From Candidatus Nitrosopumilus sp. (lineage in GTDB: Archaea; Thermoproteota; Nitrososphaeria; Nitrososphaerales; Nitrosopumilaceae), in the NCBI GenBank assembly GCA_011055585.1, contig DRGT01000011.1, positions 1-7,130 on the forward strand: 7,130 nucleotides of DNA. The letters are read 5' to 3'. Each line of letters opens with the position of its first letter. Within the stretch, counting starts at the first letter, position 1. The notes under the pieces were generated by a model. That model searched no databases. It was not told the DNA's origin and saw nothing but the letters and a program-made list of their open reading frames with translations. Positions 6,464 through 7,130 of this stretch are shown one piece after another. The position numbers and the translations under genes were made by a program.

Positions 6464-6465
6464 TT

Positions 6466-6873
6466 TTGGAAAAATCAATTGTTATTTCAAAATCTCAAAA
6501 AGAGCTTTTGTTAAATCATGCTTCAAAATGGAATCCAAACGAATCGTGTGCTATTTTGTTTGGTCGTGTTGAAAATGAAAAAAGTATAGTAAAAGATGTA
6601 TTTCTGGCCGAAAATATTGATGAATCTACAGTAAATTTTACCATTTCAAATGAGGAACTAATCAAAGCATACAAAATTGCTGAGGAAAAAAATCTAGATG
6701 TTGTTGGAATCTTTCATTCTCATCCAAACTCAGATGCATTTCCTTCAAGTACAGATAAGAAATTCATGTATACAAATCCAGTGGTGTGGGTCATTTCATC
6801 TGGAGGATCAAATGAGCTAAAAGCATTTTTGTTAGAACCAGAGATAGTAGAAATTCCAATTGTTATTTCTTGA
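6466..6873 (+). CDS. JAMM/MPN+ zinc metalloprotease (candidate deSAMPylase)
   Basis: A single-domain JAMM protein of 135 residues from the TTG start. The metal and catalytic residues are complete: E26 (NESCAILFG), H84 and H86 (FHSHP), then S94 and D97, fitting HxHx7SxxD. Archaeal members such as Haloferax JAMM1 cleave isopeptide or linear bonds to ubiquitin-like SAMPs; related bacterial enzymes act on sulfur-carrier proteins. There is no signal peptide, so it should be cytoplasmic. Start choice: TTG 6466 is two bases after the cupredoxin stop, like other junctions here; the longer option from GTG 6433 only adds residues read out of frame from the conserved cupredoxin copper loop. No Shine-Dalgarno site is visible, so coupling to the upstream gene is likely. 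Its 3' end overlaps the convergent cyclophilin-like gene by 11 bases. The substrate is unknown. Confidence 0.87.
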   Translation: MEKSIVISKSQKELLLNHASKWNPNESCAILFGRVENEKSIVKDVFLAENIDESTVNFTISNEELIKAYKIAEEKNLDVVGIFHSHPNSDAFPSSTDKKFMYTNPVVWVISSGGSNELKAFLLEPEIVEIPIVIS

Positions 6874-7130
6874 GTTGAAAAGTAGCTTCTAAACCATCTG
6901 AAATTTTTTTTAGAACTGATTTTTCGGGTTTTAAAATTTTTCCAATCACATTAACAGGGGAATAAGGTTTGATTTCATCTTTTTCCCCAATTGGTGTTGG
7001 ACCATAAAACAAACAGATTGCTTTTCCTGATGGCCAATAAGCTACATCGTTTAATTCAACAAGTGGTTTTGCATTTTCTTCTTTTTCTTTGATCGGCGAT
7101 TCATCTGTGTAGATTTCTTCTCCCCATAGA
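6863..7130 (-). CDS. Cyclophilin-like fold protein (TM1367/DUF369 type), C-terminal part
   Basis: A minus-strand frame enters from the right edge and ends at TAA (6865-6863), giving 88 complete C-terminal residues. It opens with LWGEEIYTDESPI, continues with VELNDVAYWPSGKAICLFYG, then PTPIGEKDEI and SPVNVIGKI. This WGxEIY, GDVAYWPxGKAxCxFxGPTP, SPVNVxG pattern is that of the small archaeal and bacterial cyclophilin-like family typified by Thermotoga TM1367, usually about 120-130 residues. Peptidyl-prolyl isomerase activity has not, to my knowledge, been established for it, so the name describes the fold. The lysine-rich tail (LKPEKSVLKKI onward) extends past the conserved core. The start lies outside the window. 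The 3' end overlaps the JAMM gene by 11 bases. Confidence 0.82.
   Translation of the reverse strand, partial: LWGEEIYTDESPIKEKEENAKPLVELNDVAYWPSGKAICLFYGPTPIGEKDEIKPYSPVNVIGKILKPEKSVLKKISDGLEATFQLKK

Noticed and set aside
6433..6465. GTG start extending the JAMM protein by 11 residues
   Set aside because: These codons are the out-of-frame reading of the conserved cupredoxin copper loop; the TTG at 6466 gives a normal JAMM N-terminus with a two-base gap after the previous stop.

Overview
The window looks like chromosomal DNA of an ammonia-oxidising thaumarchaeon, closest in feel to Nitrosopumilus. The clues are low G+C, archaeal lipid, translation and proteolysis genes (geranylgeranyl reductase family, aEF-1beta, CDC48/VAT), TATA boxes set for leaderless mRNAs, and a membrane-bound protein with two blue-copper domains, a protein class that is expanded in these copper-dependent organisms. 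The genus is an inference from gene content, not from a search. It reads as an ordinary, compact core-genome region: I see no mobile element, CRISPR array, tRNA or rRNA.

Layout. (1) 1-79, minus: the first residues of an unrecognised protein running off the left edge. (2) 80-248: a divergent intergenic region with a TATA box for each flanking gene and, between them, a strong imperfect palindrome (144-177). (3) 249-1385, plus: an FAD-dependent reductase of the geranylgeranyl reductase family. (4) 1442-4393, plus: a tight four-gene operon encoding a 59-residue four-knuckle zinc-ribbon protein (missed by length-filtered gene calling), elongation factor aEF-1beta, a two-ring CDC48/VAT AAA+ ATPase ending in a proteasome-docking type tripeptide, and a small winged-helix protein. 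(5) 4390-5262, minus: heme O synthase (ctaB), whose stop codon overlaps that of the winged-helix gene. (6) 5363-6463, plus: a membrane protein with five predicted helices and two tandem cupredoxin domains. (7) 6466-6873, plus: a JAMM/MPN+ metalloprotease, two bases after the cupredoxin stop. (8) 6863-7130, minus: the C-terminal part of a TM1367-type cyclophilin-like protein, overlapping the JAMM gene tail to tail.

How the genes fit together. The central operon joins translation (zinc ribbon, aEF-1beta) with protein unfolding and quality control (CDC48), plus an unknown winged-helix protein that is a candidate CDC48 partner or regulator. The ctaB/cupredoxin divergent pair points to the copper- and heme-based respiratory chain: ctaB makes heme O for a heme-copper oxidase, and the double cupredoxin can carry electrons outside the membrane. 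The JAMM protease could remove ubiquitin-like SAMP modifiers, which would link to CDC48 and the 20S proteasome, but no modifier gene is visible here.

The most notable points are the HbYX-like C-terminus of CDC48, the conserved-looking small partner gene next to it, the fused double-cupredoxin membrane protein, and the unexplained palindrome at 144-177. I found no convincing wholly new system.
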